Source: Pantoea vagans
Lineage (GTDB): Bacteria; Pseudomonadota; Gammaproteobacteria; Enterobacterales; Enterobacteriaceae
Assembly (NCBI RefSeq): GCF_004792415.1
Contig: NZ_CP038853.1
Coordinates: 2,108,001 to 2,172,000, forward strand
Direction: 5' to 3'
Length of the DNA stretch: 64,000 nt
The translations under genes were made by a program, and so were the position numbers. Below, piece after piece: positions 43,912-53,363 of this stretch. Under the pieces are notes generated by a model. The model had not been told where the DNA came from. It searched no databases and worked only from the letters and a program-made list of their open reading frames with translations. Position 1 is the stretch's first letter. The number at the start of each line of letters is the position of its first letter.

Positions 43912-44469
43912 TCAATTTGTAACGTCCGGACGCTGCAGATAGTGAATCAGGCTGTGAAAGCGCAGCGGCGTGCTGAGCGGGTTGCGGTAGCTGTGCGGCA
44001 CGTCGGCACTGAACTGAAACGCCTCGCCTTTTAGCAGACGCCGCCAGCGATCATTGACCCCCAGCAGCAGTTCACCCTCGATAACCACCACCTGCTCCAC
44101 GCAGCCCGCTTCATGGGGCGAGGAATGGCTCTGAGCGCCCGGCGCCAGCTCCACTGCCAGCAGATCAAACCGCAGTTGCGGATCGTAAGGCAGCACGGAG
44201 CGCACCGACATGTCAGCGTTGGGCTGACTGAATCCGGGTAGGGTGCCGGCAGGTAACGCGCTCCCGTCGATAAAAAAGGAAAAGGGAACGTTGAACCCGG
44301 TAGCAATCTTCCACAGCGTCGCCACTGTCGGACTGGATTCACCCCGCTCAATCTGCCCCAGCATCGCTTTACTGACGCCAGTGCGCTCCGCCGTCAGCGT
44401 CAGGCTCCAGCCGTTGGCCTGGCGCAACTGTCTGAGCGCACCGCTCAGGTGTTGCTGTAAATCTGCCAT
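43912..44469 (-). CDS. sutR: SutR (YdcN)-like XRE-cupin regulator
   Basis: A 185-residue protein with an XRE helix-turn-helix at residues 12-66 (RTGVSKAMLGQIERGESSPT, VATLWKIATGFNVPF) and a cupin C-terminus (PHEAGCVEQVVVIEGELLLG; HSLIHYLQRP). These features match E. coli YdcN, named SutR for a role in sulfur utilisation. Start at 44469, preceded by CAGGAGAAAA. It is divergent from a BenE/YdcO-type carrier exactly as in E. coli, with a double palindromic operator between them. Confidence 0.87.
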   Translation of the reverse strand: MADLQQHLSGALRQLRQANGWSLTLTAERTGVSKAMLGQIERGESSPTVATLWKIATGFNVPFSFFIDGSALPAGTLPGFSQPNADMSVRSVLPYDPQLRFDLLAVELAPGAQSHSSPHEAGCVEQVVVIEGELLLGVNDRWRRLLKGEAFQFSADVPHSYRNPLSTPLRFHSLIHYLQRPDVTN

Positions 44470-44526
44470 TTTTTCTCCTGCGTTCTCGTCACCCTGGCAG
44501 GTGACGTTATGCCGACAGTGTAACAC

Positions 44527-44573
44527 TTGTGCGTTATAGCGCACTATGCGAACATGTGCGCTATAACGCACAA
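44527..44573. promoter_or_regulatory. double operator between sutR and ydcO
   Basis: TTGTGCGTTATAGCGCAC (44527-44544) and its exact complement GTGCGCTATAACGCACAA (44556-44573) form an 18-bp perfect inverted repeat with 11 bp between. Each arm is itself a near palindrome, GTGCG-N6-CGCAC, so two regulator dimers could bind, centres 29 bp apart (about three turns). The most likely ligand is the neighbouring SutR-like protein. Confidence 0.8.
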
Positions 44574-44592
44574 CCTCATTAAGAGTCTGACC

Positions 44593-45765
44593 ATGACGAG
44601 AGCCGAACCGTCCCGTTTTACCCTGCCGATGCTGGTCTCCGGCTTTGTTGCCGTGCTGGTGGGCTACAGCAGCAGCGGCGCGATTATTTATCAGATGTTT
44701 CAGGCGGCAGGCGCCTCACCGGCGCAGATTGGCGGCTGGCTGTCAGTGCTGGGTCTGGCGCAGGGGATGGTCTCGCTGGGTCTGTCATTGCGCTACCGCA
44801 TGCCAGTGCTGGCCGCCTGGTCCACGCCGGGTGCCGCGCTGCTGGCAACCAGCTTTCACGGCGTTTCGCTGAATGAAGCGGTGGGCGTGTTTGTTTTCGC
44901 CAACCTGCTGATTGTGGTGTGCGGCGTCACCGGCCTGTTTGCCCGGCTGATGAACCACATTCCCGCCTCGCTGGCGGCGGCGATGCTGGCGGGGATTCTG
45001 CTGCGCTTCGGGCTGCAGACCTTTGCCGATTTGCAGAGCAATTTTGTGCTGTGTGGCAGCATGTGCCTCGCCTGGCTGCTGGCCCGTCGCTGGCTGGCAC
45101 GCTATGCCATTCTGGTGACGCTGATGGTGGGGATTGCCGTGGCAATGGCCCAGCATGCCATCCACTTTCCGCCGCAGTCGATGATGCTGGCGCTGCCGGA
45201 ACCGGTAATGCCGCACTTTACCCTGACCACGCTGCTGGGGATCGGTGTGCCCTATTTCCTGGTGACCATGGCGTCGCAGAATGCCCCCGGTATCGCGACG
45301 TTACAGGCACATGGCTATCGTCCGCCGGTCTCTTCTCTGATGAGCTGGACCGGTGTTACGGCACTGCTGTTGTCGCCGTTTGGCGGCTTTTCGGTCTGCG
45401 TGGCGGCGATTACGGCGGCGATCTGCATGAGCGATGAGGTCGACGCAAATCCTCAGCAACGCTGGCGTGCCGCAGCGCTGGCCGGGGTCTTTTATCTGCT
45501 GGCGGGCGCGTCCGGTGCGCTGATCGCCGTGCTGTTCAGTGCCCTGCCCGCCGTGCTGATTGAGGCGCTGGCGGGTCTGGCTCTGCTGGCCACGCTGGGC
45601 GGCAGCCTGCATCGCGCACTCGATGTGCCTGCCGAACGCGACAGCGCACTGATCACGTTTCTGCTCACCGCATCAGGCGTCTCTTTACTTGGCATTGGCC
45701 CTGCCTTCTGGGGACTGATCGGCGGCGTTATCGCTCACCTGCTGCTGGTGCGTAAATCCACCTGA
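44593..45765 (+). CDS. ydcO: BenE-family benzoate/H+ symporter-like carrier (YdcO)
   Basis: A 390-residue carrier with about eleven helices. Strong landmarks shared with E. coli YdcO are SLAAAMLAGILLRFGLQTFA, LVTMASQNAPGI and SPFGGFSVCVAAITAAICMS. Start at 44593; the longer frame runs through the operator. The name BenE comes from benzoate transport, but neither benzoate catabolic genes nor a direct demonstration exist here, so the substrate is open. The control by a SutR-like regulator would suggest a link with sulfur supply. Confidence 0.87.
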   Translation: MTRAEPSRFTLPMLVSGFVAVLVGYSSSGAIIYQMFQAAGASPAQIGGWLSVLGLAQGMVSLGLSLRYRMPVLAAWSTPGAALLATSFHGVSLNEAVGVFVFANLLIVVCGVTGLFARLMNHIPASLAAAMLAGILLRFGLQTFADLQSNFVLCGSMCLAWLLARRWLARYAILVTLMVGIAVAMAQHAIHFPPQSMMLALPEPVMPHFTLTTLLGIGVPYFLVTMASQNAPGIATLQAHGYRPPVSSLMSWTGVTALLLSPFGGFSVCVAAITAAICMSDEVDANPQQRWRAAALAGVFYLLAGASGALIAVLFSALPAVLIEALAGLALLATLGGSLHRALDVPAERDSALITFLLTASGVSLLGIGPAFWGLIGGVIAHLLLVRKST

Positions 45766-45936
45766 TTGCGTGATAGCTGCTGAAATATCGGTTATTTTTC
45801 CGCCCGCCGGTGAAAAAAACACTGGATTTACCTCCTTTTCTGCCGTTTGATTTGTCATTGCCCCGCGTAAAATCAACCTAATCGTCGATAACACGCGATT
45901 TTCTGCCTCAGACAACGACCGATAAGGGCCCAACAG

Positions 45937-47337
45937 GTGGCAAAAACTTTTCTGCGCAGCGGTAATTTAGATGCAGTTCTGGCATTAGGTGAAAATGGCC
46001 AGCCGGTCTACGCCTCAGCACTGCAAATTCGTGAAACCCTGCGCCTGCGCCGTCAGAGCGGACTGGCAGATTGCCTGGCCATTCCTCAGGCCAATGAACG
46101 GGGCGATCGCCTCGACTGGTATGCCCCTTTCAGCGGCCGGGTAAAATCCTGGCTGGGCGCCAGCGATCATGAACGTCGGGTGGCGCTGCAGCAACTCACC
46201 GCCTGCCAGCAGGATATGCAGGATCTCAGTACGCGCGCGCGCGCGGCAGAGAACCCATCGATGCGGCTGTTTGGTGCGCTGCTGAGCAAAACCCTGCAAT
46301 TTCCCGACCAGCAGTATGTTTATCTGGTTGATGGCAAACCGGTCATTACCTTCTGGGGCTTTGTCGATGCCCAGGCACGCAGCCGCGACGATGCGCTGGC
46401 CTGCCTGCGTGACACGCTGGAGGAGAATCTGCCGGTGGCGCTGGTTGAACCACTGCCAGAGCTGCCTGCCGCACCTGTTGCCGCCGAGCCGGTCATCGTC
46501 GCTGAGCCTGAACCTGCACCTGAACCTGAAGAGGAGCCGCTGCCGGTCGCGGCAGCCGCTGAGCCTGAGCCGGTTGCACCCGTGGCGGCTCGTCGCCGTT
46601 TCCGCGTCTGGTATCTGTTACCGCCGGTGGCGATTGCTGCCGCCGTAACGGTGGCCGTGCTGCTGCATCGTCCTGAGCCTGTCGCCACGCCAGTGGCATC
46701 AACGAAGCCAGCAGCAGCCCCTGCGACTCTTTCCGCGCCCGCCGCGGTTTCCACCCCAATACCTGCGGCGAGTCAGGCCCCGGCGGCGGCCACACCTGTT
46801 GCTACACCGTCAGCGACGACACCGGCGGAGACAGCCACAGCCGAGAAACAACCTGAGTCGCAGCCGCAGAAACCAGCCAGCACTGGCACTCCCGAAGCCG
46901 CACCTGCCGCTTCATCTGCTACCCTTGCCAGTGTGGTAACCCCGCCGGTTCCGGCTAAACCTGATGATTTGATTGTCACGCCGGACGCCGTCCGCGAAGG
47001 TCAGGTACAGGTAATTGATGGCCGCTGGCGCGTGACTATCGACCAGATGCCGACGCCAACCGGTAAGCCGCCGGTGATGCGCTTCCAGTTCAAAAATGGT
47101 AAAGGCAGCGTGCAGGTCGCGCAGGGTAATACCAGCTGTAAAGCGGATGTCAGCGCCGCTATGACCAGCGCCGGTAACCTGGTGATTGAGAGCCGCTACA
47201 CGGCGAAGTGCCAGAACAATTCGCGCTACCGTATGCCACTGCTGGTCTGCCATGCGAGTATGGGCGCCGCCGTGTGTGAAGCACAGTATGCTGAAGACCG
47301 GGTCTTCCCGATGACGATTAAGCGTGAGAGTAAATAA
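45937..47337 (+). CDS. srfA: SrfA-family membrane protein
   Basis: A 466-residue protein in three parts: a soluble N-terminus (1-160), a Pro/Ala/Glu-rich stretch with an RRRFRVW anchor and one transmembrane helix at about residues 224-243, then a long Pro/Ala/Thr linker and a C-terminal globular domain from about residue 345. That domain contains RWRVTIDQMPTPTGKPPVMR and four Cys (TSCKAD, AKCQNN, VCHAS, VCEAQ) that could form disulfides, so it is probably periplasmic. GTG start with a weak site. Stop is 2 bp before the srfB start. Family recognised mainly by its order before srfB and srfC. Confidence 0.78.
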   Translation: MAKTFLRSGNLDAVLALGENGQPVYASALQIRETLRLRRQSGLADCLAIPQANERGDRLDWYAPFSGRVKSWLGASDHERRVALQQLTACQQDMQDLSTRARAAENPSMRLFGALLSKTLQFPDQQYVYLVDGKPVITFWGFVDAQARSRDDALACLRDTLEENLPVALVEPLPELPAAPVAAEPVIVAEPEPAPEPEEEPLPVAAAAEPEPVAPVAARRRFRVWYLLPPVAIAAAVTVAVLLHRPEPVATPVASTKPAAAPATLSAPAAVSTPIPAASQAPAAATPVATPSATTPAETATAEKQPESQPQKPASTGTPEAAPAASSATLASVVTPPVPAKPDDLIVTPDAVREGQVQVIDGRWRVTIDQMPTPTGKPPVMRFQFKNGKGSVQVAQGNTSCKADVSAAMTSAGNLVIESRYTAKCQNNSRYRMPLLVCHASMGAAVCEAQYAEDRVFPMTIKRESK

Positions 47338-47339
47338 CG

Positions 47340-50303
47340 ATGCTGGCTCCCCTGATCGATGACAAACAAAAAATTTCGCTGATTGAAAATAGCGGTGTGC
47401 AGTTTCTGGATTTTGGCCTGCAACTCTCAGCTACCCAGGCGCGCCGTCAGTTTGTGCGCCAGACCGCTAACGGCCCGCTGCTGCGCCTGAACGTCGATGG
47501 CAACAGCGGTAAATTCATGCTCTACCCGGAAGATGGGGGTGCTGCTGAAGTGGTGCGCCCGGAGTCCGATATCGCCCTGGCAGACTCGCTCACTCTGCTG
47601 GCTGCCTGCTGGCTGCCGCTGCCGATGCTGCGCTGCGCCAGCGGCCGTCGTTTTATCGGCGGCCCGGAAAACTGGGCGCGGATGCGTCTGGTGGCCCTGC
47701 CCGCGCCCGATGCGGCAGGCAATACCCATCGCGTCACCCTGGCCTTTGATACCCGCTGTGTCGCGGAACAGGATGGCGGTGAACAGCTCGGCCTCAGCGC
47801 TGCCGATGCACAGAACGGCGTGACCTTTGCGCTGGCCTGGCACAACTACGAGCTGGGTGATTTTCTTGACCTGACCTGGGTTGACGGCTGGCTGCGTGAA
47901 TCCTTTACCGACCGCGTTTCCGATCGCCGCGAACAGGCGATTAATCAGGCCCTGCGCGAGTTTGAGTATCAGGCGCACTACCTCAATCTGCTTGAGCTGC
48001 TGGGCGAGCAGCTCGACCTCAGCGAGATCCACATCCAGGCCGCCACGCTGCAGACCCCGGCGGTCAACGTCGATATCATTCTGGATGTCGGCAACTCCCA
48101 TACCTGCGGCATTCTGGTGGAAGATCATCCGGAAGAGAGCAATGGCCTGAAGCAGACCTATGAGCTGCAGCTGCGCGATCTCTCACAGCCGCATCAGGTT
48201 TACAACGAGCTGTTTGACAGCCGTCTGGAGTTTGCTGAGACGCGTTTCGGCAAAGCGAACTTCTCGCTGGAGAGCGGGCGTGAGCAGGCCTTTATGTGGC
48301 CGTCTCTGACGCGCGTGGGACGCGAAGCAAGCCGTCTGGCCCTGCAGCGTGTGGGTCTGGAAGGCAGCACCGGCCTCTCCAGTCCGCGTCGTTACCTGTG
48401 GGATGAAGCCCGTTATCAGCCAGGCTGGCGTTTTAACACGCCTGGCGATCAGGCGGAACCCCTGGCCTATGCCGCCCCCTTTACGACCCTGCTGAACGAC
48501 GAAGGCCAGCCGCTCTCTTCGCTGGCACCCGACGATCGTCTGCCGGTCTTTTCACCGCACTACAGCCGCAGTTCGCTGATGACCTTTATGCTGTGTGAGC
48601 TACTGGCGCAGGCGCTGATGCAGATGAACAGTGCAGCACAGCGTCAGCGTATGCCGCAGAGCCACGCGCCGCGTCAGTTGCGCCATGTGATCCTGACGCT
48701 GCCGTCAGCGATGCCGAAGCCGGAGCGCGAAATTTTCCGCCGCCGGATGCAGGAAGCGCTGGCGCTGGTCTGGAAAGCGGAAGGCTGGCTGGCGGACGAC
48801 GATGATCTGTCACCTTCGCTGCCGCGCCAGAACCCGAAACCGCTGCCGGATGTGCAGATGGAGTGGGATGAAGCGACCTGTGGTCAGATGGTCTGGCTGT
48901 TCAATGAAACCCAGGTCAACTTTGCCGGTCGCGCCGAAGACTTTTTCAGCAGCATGGCCCGTCCCGATCGTCCGCGCGAGGCCGACGAACTGCCAGGCAA
49001 AAGCCTGCGGATCGCCTCGATTGATATCGGCGGCGGCACCACCGACCTCGCCATCACGCAGTATCGTCTGGATGATGGTCAGGGCAACAACGTCAAAATC
49101 ACCCCGCGGCTGCTGTTCCGTGAAGGCTTTAAAGTGGCGGGCGACGACATTCTGCTGGATGTGATTCAGCTGTGGATTTTACCGGCGCTGCAACAGCATC
49201 TGCAGAAAGCGGGCCTGACCCTGGCGGAACCGCTGATGAACAAGCTGTTTGGTCACGACAGTCGTATGGACGGTCAGGCGACCCTGCGTCAGCAGGTCAC
49301 CTTACAGCTGTTTATTCCGCTGGCGCAGGCGGTGCTTGAGCGTTATGAAAACTGGGATCCGCTGGAGAGTCACGCCGAGATCAACGCCCTGTTTGGCGAG
49401 CTGGTCGATCAGCCACCGGGCGAGGCGGTGCTGGCGTTTGTTAACGGCGAAATTCAGCGCGAACTGGGTGGTAACAGCCGCTTTGACCTGCTGCAGGTGC
49501 CGCTGGTGGTGAGCCTGTCGCAGCTGCACGGCGAATTTATGCAGCACCGCATGGCGATTATTCCGGCGCTGCGCTCCATGTGTGAAGTGGTGTCGCTCTA
49601 TCAGTGCGACGTGCTGCTGCTGACCGGTCGTCCGTCGCGCTTCCCTGGCATTCAGGCGCTGGTGCGCCATCTGCAGCCGCTGCCGGGCAGCCGTATTCTG
49701 TCGCTGGAGGGCTATCACACTAGCGACTGGTATCCGTTTAACAAACATGGCCGCATCGATAACCCGAAATCCACTGCGGCGGTCGGCGCGATGCTCTGCC
49801 TGCTGGCGCTGGACCTGCGACTCAGCAGCTTCTGGTTCCGTGCCGGGGATTTTGAACCCTATTCGACCATTCGCTACCTTGGCATGCTCGATGAAAACCA
49901 GGCGCTGACGGACGAGAATCTTTGCTACAGCGAAATTGACCTCGACGATCCCGGCTATGCGCTGGATAAAAAGAGCAGTTTCCGTATTCGCGGCAACGTC
50001 TGTCTCGGTTTCCGTCAGCTGGATAATGAACGCTGGCCCGCCTCGCCGCTCTACAGCCTGACGCTGAACGACGCCACGCTGGCGCGCAAAGTAGCCGGTG
50101 AAAGCGTGCTGCGCATCCGTCTGGCCGTCAAAGCCGGTCCCGACGCCGCCGGCCCGGAAAGTCTGGTGCTGAGCGATGCGCGCCTGGACGATGGCACCCG
50201 CGTGCCGCTGGAGCAGTTAAGTCTGAAGCTGAATACCCTGTCGGCGACCGGCAATGCCAATGCGCAATACTGGATTGACAGCGGGAGCGTGTGTAAACGA
50301 TGA
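47340..50303 (+). CDS. srfB: SrfB-family Hsp70/actin-like ATPase
   Basis: A 987-residue cytoplasmic protein of the virulence factor SrfB family, named from a SsrB-regulated Salmonella gene. Three parts of an actin/Hsp70 ATPase site are visible: phosphate 1 in IILDVGNSHTCGILVE (about residue 245), phosphate 2 in IASIDIGGGTTDLAITQY (about 557) and an adenosine-type loop in LLLTGRPSRFPGIQALV (about 757). The stop overlaps the srfC start by 4 bp. The first 240 residues are a separate domain. Its action is unknown; an ATP-driven chaperone or assembly factor for the SrfA/SrfC complex is inferred. Confidence 0.85.
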   Translation: MLAPLIDDKQKISLIENSGVQFLDFGLQLSATQARRQFVRQTANGPLLRLNVDGNSGKFMLYPEDGGAAEVVRPESDIALADSLTLLAACWLPLPMLRCASGRRFIGGPENWARMRLVALPAPDAAGNTHRVTLAFDTRCVAEQDGGEQLGLSAADAQNGVTFALAWHNYELGDFLDLTWVDGWLRESFTDRVSDRREQAINQALREFEYQAHYLNLLELLGEQLDLSEIHIQAATLQTPAVNVDIILDVGNSHTCGILVEDHPEESNGLKQTYELQLRDLSQPHQVYNELFDSRLEFAETRFGKANFSLESGREQAFMWPSLTRVGREASRLALQRVGLEGSTGLSSPRRYLWDEARYQPGWRFNTPGDQAEPLAYAAPFTTLLNDEGQPLSSLAPDDRLPVFSPHYSRSSLMTFMLCELLAQALMQMNSAAQRQRMPQSHAPRQLRHVILTLPSAMPKPEREIFRRRMQEALALVWKAEGWLADDDDLSPSLPRQNPKPLPDVQMEWDEATCGQMVWLFNETQVNFAGRAEDFFSSMARPDRPREADELPGKSLRIASIDIGGGTTDLAITQYRLDDGQGNNVKITPRLLFREGFKVAGDDILLDVIQLWILPALQQHLQKAGLTLAEPLMNKLFGHDSRMDGQATLRQQVTLQLFIPLAQAVLERYENWDPLESHAEINALFGELVDQPPGEAVLAFVNGEIQRELGGNSRFDLLQVPLVVSLSQLHGEFMQHRMAIIPALRSMCEVVSLYQCDVLLLTGRPSRFPGIQALVRHLQPLPGSRILSLEGYHTSDWYPFNKHGRIDNPKSTAAVGAMLCLLALDLRLSSFWFRAGDFEPYSTIRYLGMLDENQALTDENLCYSEIDLDDPGYALDKKSSFRIRGNVCLGFRQLDNERWPASPLYSLTLNDATLARKVAGESVLRIRLAVKAGPDAAGPESLVLSDARLDDGTRVPLEQLSLKLNTLSATGNANAQYWIDSGSVCKR

Positions 50304-52666
50304 AAGCGTTAAAACCCCGTCAGCCGCAAACGCTGGCAAAACGTCTCAGCCTGCTGCAGGACGCACTGAATAACAGCCTGAACTGGATTGAGACCACCCG
50401 TGAGCAGTCGCCGCGTCTGGCGCTGGAAGCAGAAACCCTGACGCTGCAACTGCGCCAGGCGCGCGTGCAGACTCAGGCGCTGGCGCAGCAGGTGGCGCGT
50501 CCGGTCACGCTGGCGCTGTTTGGTCAGTCCCAGGCGGGTAAAGCCTGGCTGCTGAACGAAATGGTGGCCGATGCCCAGGGCCAGTTAGTGACCCGGATGG
50601 GCGATAAACAGCTGAGCTGGTTCCAGCATATCAATCCCGGCAACCTCGATTTTGCGACCGCCACCCGCTTCAGCCATCAGCGCGAGCCGCTGTCAGGCGA
50701 ATGGCCGGTTGAACTGACGCTGCTGAGCGAAGCGGAACTGGTGCGGCTGATGGTCGCCTGTGCCAGAGCGTCCACGCCCGACACCGCACAGATCGACAGC
50801 ACACTGCAGCGCCTGCAGCGTCATCGCCTCGCCACGCCGCTGGCCGGTCTGGAAGGCGACGCGCTGGTCACCCTCTGGTCCTGGAGCCGCCGCCGCCCGC
50901 ACCACGATGCGCGGCTGGATCGCCATTTCTGGCCGCAGGCCGTTGAGCTGGCGCCCTGGCTCAGCGTTGACGATCGGGTGCAGCTCTTTTCATTGCTGTG
51001 GCCTGCTCAGCCTGCCCTGAATGAAATGCTGCGTACCCTGCTGCACCTGCGTCATCAGCTGCGTAACAGCAGCCGGGTGCTCGCCCCGCTGAGCCTGCTG
51101 ACCGACGCATCACTGTTGCCCGCCGAGCAGCTGATTGTGCCAGGCAGTGAACAGGATCAGCAGCAGTCAGTGGAAGTCTGCCCGATGAACGGTAATCGCA
51201 TCGGCAAGGCGCAGAACGTGCCGCTGGGATTACTGGCGCTGCTGACGCTGGAGGTGCTGGTCCCGCTGAGTTCCACACCGCGAACCGCGCTTTATGATGA
51301 TGCCGATATGCTGGAGCTGCCCGCGCCGGGCCAGTCCAGTGATGCAGCAACGCAGGAAGATCGCCAGCGCCTGCAGCAGCAGGATCCGCTGCGTGCTCAG
51401 CTGCTGGAACAGAAACGCGCCCTGCTGCCTGGCTTCTACGCCGCGCGGCAGGCGATTGATTTGCTGCTGGTCTGCACTGCCGCCAGCCACCGTCAGGATG
51501 CCGATCTTGCCAGCGAAACGCTGCGCGAATGGCAGCGTCACCAGCCTGCCCAGGAATCCGCAGAGAAACCGCGTCTGATCTGGGCGATTACCCCTTTTGA
51601 TGCCCGTCATCAGCAGGTCAACGTAGATGAGGCGGTTCAGCGTCAGATGGGACAGCCCGGTCAGCACTGGGGATCGATGCTGGCGCTGGATCGCGCAGGC
51701 GTCGACCGCATGGCGAGCTGGTTGCTGGAGGAGATGCAGCCGGAAGCCCGCCGTGACATGTTGCTGGCTCAGCTGGCGCAGATTCAGCACACCGTGGTGG
51801 AGCGGCGCCTGCTGCCCTGGACCGAAGCGGGTGCCAGCCCGGAGCAGGCGGCACGCAAACAGAATATCGCCGATACGCTGCTGAAGTGTTTACAGCATCG
51901 CACCGGCCTGCATGGCGAGCTGCTGGAGCGCCTGCAGCCGCCGCGTGAAGCGCTGCGCCAGCTCTGGCTCAATCAGTCAGCCCTGCCAGGCAGCAAGCCG
52001 GCCACGATTCAGGCACCGGAAAATCAGTTTGGTATCGGCTTTGAATTTGACCTGTTCAGCGAGAGTCCGGCGGAAGCGCCGGTTCAGCCGCGTCAGAGTC
52101 TGCAGAGCACCCAGCAGTATCCGCGTCAGGTGCTGCTGCTGTGGCTGGATCATCTGCGTCAGCTGCCGGAAAACCGCAGCCTGCTGGCGTTGCTGAATGT
52201 GGACAAGGCGACGATGGAGTGGCTGGTTGAAGAGTTAATCACAGCCGGTTTCCGCACTGATATCGCGCAGAAACTGCAGCAGGCGCTGCATGAGCCGGAT
52301 ACCCAGAGCGTCAGCCATGAATCCCGCGCCGATCGTCAGGTGACGCGGGCGATGACGGTTCTGGGGGATTTTGTGGCCTGGCTCGGCTTTTTACAGCGGC
52401 CTGAATCGGAACGCCCTGCCAGCCGGGTTAACCGGGGTCAGGTGATTTTCTCCCGTCCGCCGGCGCCCAGCGTGAGCTTCAGTGCCGGTCAGCGCCTGAC
52501 CAAACTCTCTGCTGCGCCGGCCAACCACACCGCCTACTATATCTACGACTGGCTGGTGGGGCTGAATCAGGTGATCATTGAGAATAATGGTTACACCGGC
52601 GGCGGCGACCTGCCGCTGGCGGCCCGCGAAGCGCTGATTGCGCTCCTTAAGCCCCTGCGTACTTAA
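50300..52666 (+). CDS. srfC: SrfC-family protein with degenerate P-loop
   Basis: A 788-residue protein of the SrfC virulence effector family. After an N-terminal coiled coil (LALEAETLTLQLRQARVQTQ) comes TLALFGQSQAGKAWLLNEMV at about residue 68, a Walker A-like loop GQSQAGKAW in which the final Ser/Thr is Ala. Later strands AIDLLLVCTAASHRQDAD and PRLIWAITPFDARHQ look like the third and fourth motifs of a dynamin-like GTPase. The protein may therefore be a dynamin-like GTPase relic. Its stop overlaps the convergent barstar gene by 4 bp. Confidence 0.82.
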   Translation: MKALKPRQPQTLAKRLSLLQDALNNSLNWIETTREQSPRLALEAETLTLQLRQARVQTQALAQQVARPVTLALFGQSQAGKAWLLNEMVADAQGQLVTRMGDKQLSWFQHINPGNLDFATATRFSHQREPLSGEWPVELTLLSEAELVRLMVACARASTPDTAQIDSTLQRLQRHRLATPLAGLEGDALVTLWSWSRRRPHHDARLDRHFWPQAVELAPWLSVDDRVQLFSLLWPAQPALNEMLRTLLHLRHQLRNSSRVLAPLSLLTDASLLPAEQLIVPGSEQDQQQSVEVCPMNGNRIGKAQNVPLGLLALLTLEVLVPLSSTPRTALYDDADMLELPAPGQSSDAATQEDRQRLQQQDPLRAQLLEQKRALLPGFYAARQAIDLLLVCTAASHRQDADLASETLREWQRHQPAQESAEKPRLIWAITPFDARHQQVNVDEAVQRQMGQPGQHWGSMLALDRAGVDRMASWLLEEMQPEARRDMLLAQLAQIQHTVVERRLLPWTEAGASPEQAARKQNIADTLLKCLQHRTGLHGELLERLQPPREALRQLWLNQSALPGSKPATIQAPENQFGIGFEFDLFSESPAEAPVQPRQSLQSTQQYPRQVLLLWLDHLRQLPENRSLLALLNVDKATMEWLVEELITAGFRTDIAQKLQQALHEPDTQSVSHESRADRQVTRAMTVLGDFVAWLGFLQRPESERPASRVNRGQVIFSRPPAPSVSFSAGQRLTKLSAAPANHTAYYIYDWLVGLNQVIIENNGYTGGGDLPLAAREALIALLKPLRT

Positions 52667-52926
52667 TCGATAATCAGGCGCAGTTCGCCCTCCAGCGACT
52701 GCGCCGCCTCTTCCAGCAGCGCCAGCACCGGCGCTAAATCGGCCTGATGCGCAGCATAGTGCTGCAGCCACATCGTGGCAGGCAGCGCCATACCGCCCGT
52801 CAGCCAGTCCCACAACGCATCCAGATTATGTCCGAAGCTCTGCGGGCAGCCGCTCTGCTCAGCAAACTGCTGATAAAAGGCCGCACGCGTGGTGAGCTGA
52901 CGCAGGTCAAAGGTCAGGTTAAGCAT
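52663..52926 (-). CDS. barstar-family RNase inhibitor
   Basis: An 87-residue barstar-fold protein. It shows the pattern LTFDLRQLTTRAAFYQQFAE, then QSFGHNLDALWDWLTGGM, where the acidic helix after G-x-N-x-D-A-L-W blocks the barnase active site, and a C-terminal strand ELRLIID. It lies 2 bp downstream of the barnase-like gene, forming a toxin-immunity pair. Its 3' end overlaps srfC by 4 bp on the other strand. Confidence 0.9.
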   Translation of the reverse strand: MLNLTFDLRQLTTRAAFYQQFAEQSGCPQSFGHNLDALWDWLTGGMALPATMWLQHYAAHQADLAPVLALLEEAAQSLEGELRLIID

Positions 52927-52928
52927 GT

Positions 52929-53363
52929 TCAGGGTACCTGTCTGAAGCTGCGGTAGTGATCGGTGGAGAGGAATACCAGCCCGTCAGAGGAGTAAACCAG
53001 GCGATCGGCGTCGCGGTGACCGCAGCGATAATTCACATCCGCTTCATACCACTGACGGCCCGCACGCGCGGGCAGCCGCTTTTCACGGTTGCTAAAGCGA
53101 TCGCCGCCGATAGCTCTGCCCGGCAGCACCTCGCACAGATTGCCTGTGGCCGGATTCCAGCCACGCTTACGCGCATCACTTTTAGTGAGGTAGTAGTCCG
53201 GCAATTGCTGATGCTGCAGCACCCAGCGCGCCACGGTATGGGCGTCAGTCAGGGTGGCGATATCCGCCTGCGCAGGGGCTGAAACGGTATTCAGATATGG
53301 TTTAAGGCCGTAGAAACAGGCCGCGAGGACAAGAAAAAGTCCAATCCAGAGTTTTTTTGACAT
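52929..53363 (-). CDS. barnase-like secreted ribonuclease
   Basis: A 144-residue protein with an N-terminal signal or anchor helix (residues 5-20) and a C-terminal barnase domain. Catalytic residues are all in place: Glu107 in WYEADVNY, Arg121 in ADRLVYSSDG and His136 in STDHYRSF; the whole stretch closely follows barnase. A guanyl-preferring RNA cleavage is expected. The inhibitor gene is immediately downstream. Export suggests use against neighbours or for scavenging, or that the enzyme is kept out of the cytosol; no dedicated secretion gene is nearby apart from srfABC in convergent orientation. Confidence 0.88.
   Translation of the reverse strand: MSKKLWIGLFLVLAACFYGLKPYLNTVSAPAQADIATLTDAHTVARWVLQHQQLPDYYLTKSDARKRGWNPATGNLCEVLPGRAIGGDRFSNREKRLPARAGRQWYEADVNYRCGHRDADRLVYSSDGLVFLSTDHYRSFRQVP

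Noticed and set aside
46440..46960. Ala/Pro/Glu/Thr-rich repetitive stretch, considered as a DNA repeat array
   Set aside because: The repetition comes from the low-complexity linker of SrfA and has no fixed unit length.
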